From Paraburkholderia piptadeniae (GTDB taxonomy: Bacteria; Pseudomonadota; Gammaproteobacteria; Burkholderiales; Burkholderiaceae), in NCBI RefSeq assembly GCF_900007165.1, contig NZ_CYGY02000010.1, positions 99,920 to 163,919 of the forward strand: a stretch of 64,000 nucleotides of DNA, written 5' to 3'. A program made the translations under genes and the position numbers. Below the pieces are notes generated by a model that saw only the letters and a list, made by a program, of their open reading frames with translations, was not told where the DNA came from and searched no databases. This document shows, piece after piece, positions 62,518 through 64,000 of this stretch (within the stretch, counting starts at the first letter, position 1; each line of letters starts with the position of its first letter).

Positions 62518-63363
62518 ATGAACCCAGCCGCAAACCCCGCCGGAAGAGCGCTCTGGTTTATCGAAAGCCACTTCGCGGGCGAGCTGTCACTCGACGACAT
62601 CGCCAGTTGCGGCTGTGTATCGCGCTTTCATCTGTCGCGTGCATTCGAAGCGGCAACGGGATATTCGGTGATGCGCTACGTGCGCGCGCGGCGTCTGACG
62701 GAAGCGGCACGGCGTCTCGCGCGCGGCGCGCCGGATATTCTTGCCGTCGCTGTCGATGCGGGTTACGGCTCTCACGAGGCATTCACGCGTGCGTTTCGCG
62801 AGCAGTTCGGGCTTACGCCCGAAGCGTTGCGCGCGCAAGGTCATCTCGACAACATCGCACTCGTGGAGCCGATCAAAATGGAAGAATCCCTGTTAGCCCA
62901 TCTCGAACCGCCGCGTTTCGTCGACGGCACTCCGTTGCTCGTCGCGGGATTGAGCGCGCGCTACAACTGCGAGAGCAGCTCCGGCATTCCCGCGCAATGG
63001 CAGCGCTTCAACGCGGTCAACGGCCAGGTGCCGGGACAGATCGGACAGGTCGCGTACGGTGTCAGCTACAACCCCGACGACTCAGGCAATTTCGATTATC
63101 TGTGCGGCGTCGAGGTGGCCGATTTCTCCGGCTTGCCCGACGAACTGGCGCGCGTGCGCATCGGTGCGCAGCGCTACGCGGTGTTCACGCACCGCGAGCA
63201 CATCTCGACGATACGCCGCACGTGCAACACGATCTGGAACAAGTGGCTGCCCGAATCCGGCCACACGCCCGCCGATGCGCCCAACTTCGAGCGCTACAGC
63301 GAGCAGTTCAACCCCGTGACGGGAATGGGCGGCGTCGAGATCTGGGTGCCGCTCAAGACGTGA
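62518..63363 (+). CDS. AraC-family regulator with GyrI-like ligand domain
   Basis: 281 residues: N-terminal AraC DNA-binding domain (about 8-110; two helix-turn-helices, with CVSRFHLSRAFEAATGYS and DAGYGSHEAFTRAFREQFGLTP) and a C-terminal GyrI/BmrR-like effector domain (about 125-281, with GVSYNPDD and RYAVFTHREHISTI). This order is that of Rob and related multidrug sensors that bind hydrophobic cations. It lies 76 bases downstream of the DHA2 pump, same direction, and probably activates it. Start at 62518 has a weak ribosome binding site. It is convergent, two bases apart, with the flavin reductase family gene. Confidence 0.88.
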   Translation: MNPAANPAGRALWFIESHFAGELSLDDIASCGCVSRFHLSRAFEAATGYSVMRYVRARRLTEAARRLARGAPDILAVAVDAGYGSHEAFTRAFREQFGLTPEALRAQGHLDNIALVEPIKMEESLLAHLEPPRFVDGTPLLVAGLSARYNCESSSGIPAQWQRFNAVNGQVPGQIGQVAYGVSYNPDDSGNFDYLCGVEVADFSGLPDELARVRIGAQRYAVFTHREHISTIRRTCNTIWNKWLPESGHTPADAPNFERYSEQFNPVTGMGGVEIWVPLKT

Positions 63364-63364
63364 A

Positions 63365-63952
63365 TCAGCTTTTGCCGCTGTCGACAGGCGCGGCTTCGAC
63401 TTCGAACGTGTCGCCCGTTTCGAAGAACGTGCCGCCCGCGACGTAGTGGCACGTGCGCATGTCGTGATCGTCGCCGAAGTGCCAGCGGTTGTTCGAGTAG
63501 ACGCGGCTGTCCGCGTAGCAAGCGACCACTTCGGCGAGGATCAGATCGTGGCGCTGGCTGTCGTCGGGAATCACCTTGCATTCGAACCATGCGATGCAGC
63601 CTTCCAGCATTGGCACGTCGATCTTCTGCGCGGCGAACGTTTCGAGTTGCAGCGCCGCGAGCTTATCGATCTCGACGCCCGCATTCGATCCGACCGCGAG
63701 CGTATGGCGCGCGAAGCCGCGCGTCGGCAATTGCAGGCCGAACACGCCGCTTGCCTCGACGAGTTGCCGCGTCAGCGTCTTCGCGTCGATCACGACGACG
63801 ACTTTCGGCGGAACGAAATCGAGCGGCATCGCCCACGACGCCGCCATCACGTTCGAACGGCCTCCGTGCGCGCTGGTGATGAGCGTGACGGGGCCGTGAT
63901 TCAAAAGGCGCGTGGCGCGCGCCAGATCGACGGGTTGGCGGAAATCTTGCAT
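63365..63952 (-). CDS. Flavin reductase family protein (FMN-binding split barrel)
   Basis: 195-residue protein of the flavin reductase-like (DIM6/NTAB) family. The opening LLNHGPVTLITSAHGGRSNVMAASWAMPLDFVPPKVVVVID (in parts) forms the FMN-binding barrel. Members supply reduced flavin or act on small molecules; no partner monooxygenase is next to it, so its role is open. The ATG at 63952 is the only plausible start. It converges on the AraC gene. Confidence 0.88.
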   Translation of the reverse strand: MQDFRQPVDLARATRLLNHGPVTLITSAHGGRSNVMAASWAMPLDFVPPKVVVVIDAKTLTRQLVEASGVFGLQLPTRGFARHTLAVGSNAGVEIDKLAALQLETFAAQKIDVPMLEGCIAWFECKVIPDDSQRHDLILAEVVACYADSRVYSNNRWHFGDDHDMRTCHYVAGGTFFETGDTFEVEAAPVDSGKS

Positions 63953-64000
63953 GGAAGGCCTTCGCGATATCGATGCTGCATTCTAGTGTCGCGAGTTAGA

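Overview
The window is GC-rich, densely coded and free of RNA genes, insertion sequences, phage genes or CRISPR arrays. Gene content (a DUF3331 protein, a 2-aminobenzoyl-CoA type catabolic operon, catechol genes, NorR beside a flavohaemoglobin, many LysR/MarR/IclR regulators) points to a soil or plant-associated member of the Burkholderiaceae, most likely Paraburkholderia or a close relative. It reads as ordinary chromosome or chromid sequence specialised in aromatic catabolism, efflux and substrate uptake. The genus is inferred from gene content, not from a marker gene.

Layout. 1-4.2 kb: 5' end of pobA, a BON-domain periplasmic protein, and a two-gene molybdenum hydroxylase (IorA/IorB type). 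4.4-8.3 kb: mprF overlapping an AcvB/VirJ-type lipase gene. 8.9-10.6 kb: a membrane-anchored TPR protein. 10.7-16.3 kb: a tripartite drug-efflux operon (marR, NodT, EmrA, EmrB) and a second marR, with four copies of one operator-like motif. 16.4-19.3 kb: norR divergent from hmp, with NorR boxes and a sigma-54 promoter. 19.4-23.0 kb: catB-catA-catC with divergent catR. 23.0-32.1 kb: small membrane protein, MFS pump, cupin, DUF3331, azoR, Rrf2 and LysR regulators, NCS1 permease and Lrp regulator. 32.1-38.6 kb: an uncharacterised operon (metallo-beta-lactamase fold protein, FAD monooxygenase, DUF2783, MFS) divergent from two tandem IclR genes. 38.6-44.9 kb: RpiR-regulated carbohydrate ABC transporter with a dehydrogenase. 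45.3-52.1 kb: small stress-type enzymes, a GntR regulator, a UxaA/GarD dehydratase and a NUDIX protein. 52.3-60.6 kb: an eight-gene operon that matches the aerobic 2-aminobenzoyl-CoA (anthranilate) pathway. 60.9-64 kb: DHA2 pump, AraC regulator and flavin reductase family protein.

How the parts fit. Aromatic acids feed two ring-cleavage routes: 4-hydroxybenzoate to protocatechuate (PobA) and catechol through CatA/CatB/CatC to 3-oxoadipate enol-lactone. Anthranilate appears instead to be handled as its CoA thioester by a fused monooxygenase/reductase and dearomatised without dioxygenolytic cleavage. The MBL-monooxygenase-DUF2783-MFS operon is a further aromatic-type cluster whose substrate I cannot name. 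The control regions are unusually readable: several contain dyads or spaced motifs that assign regulators to targets.
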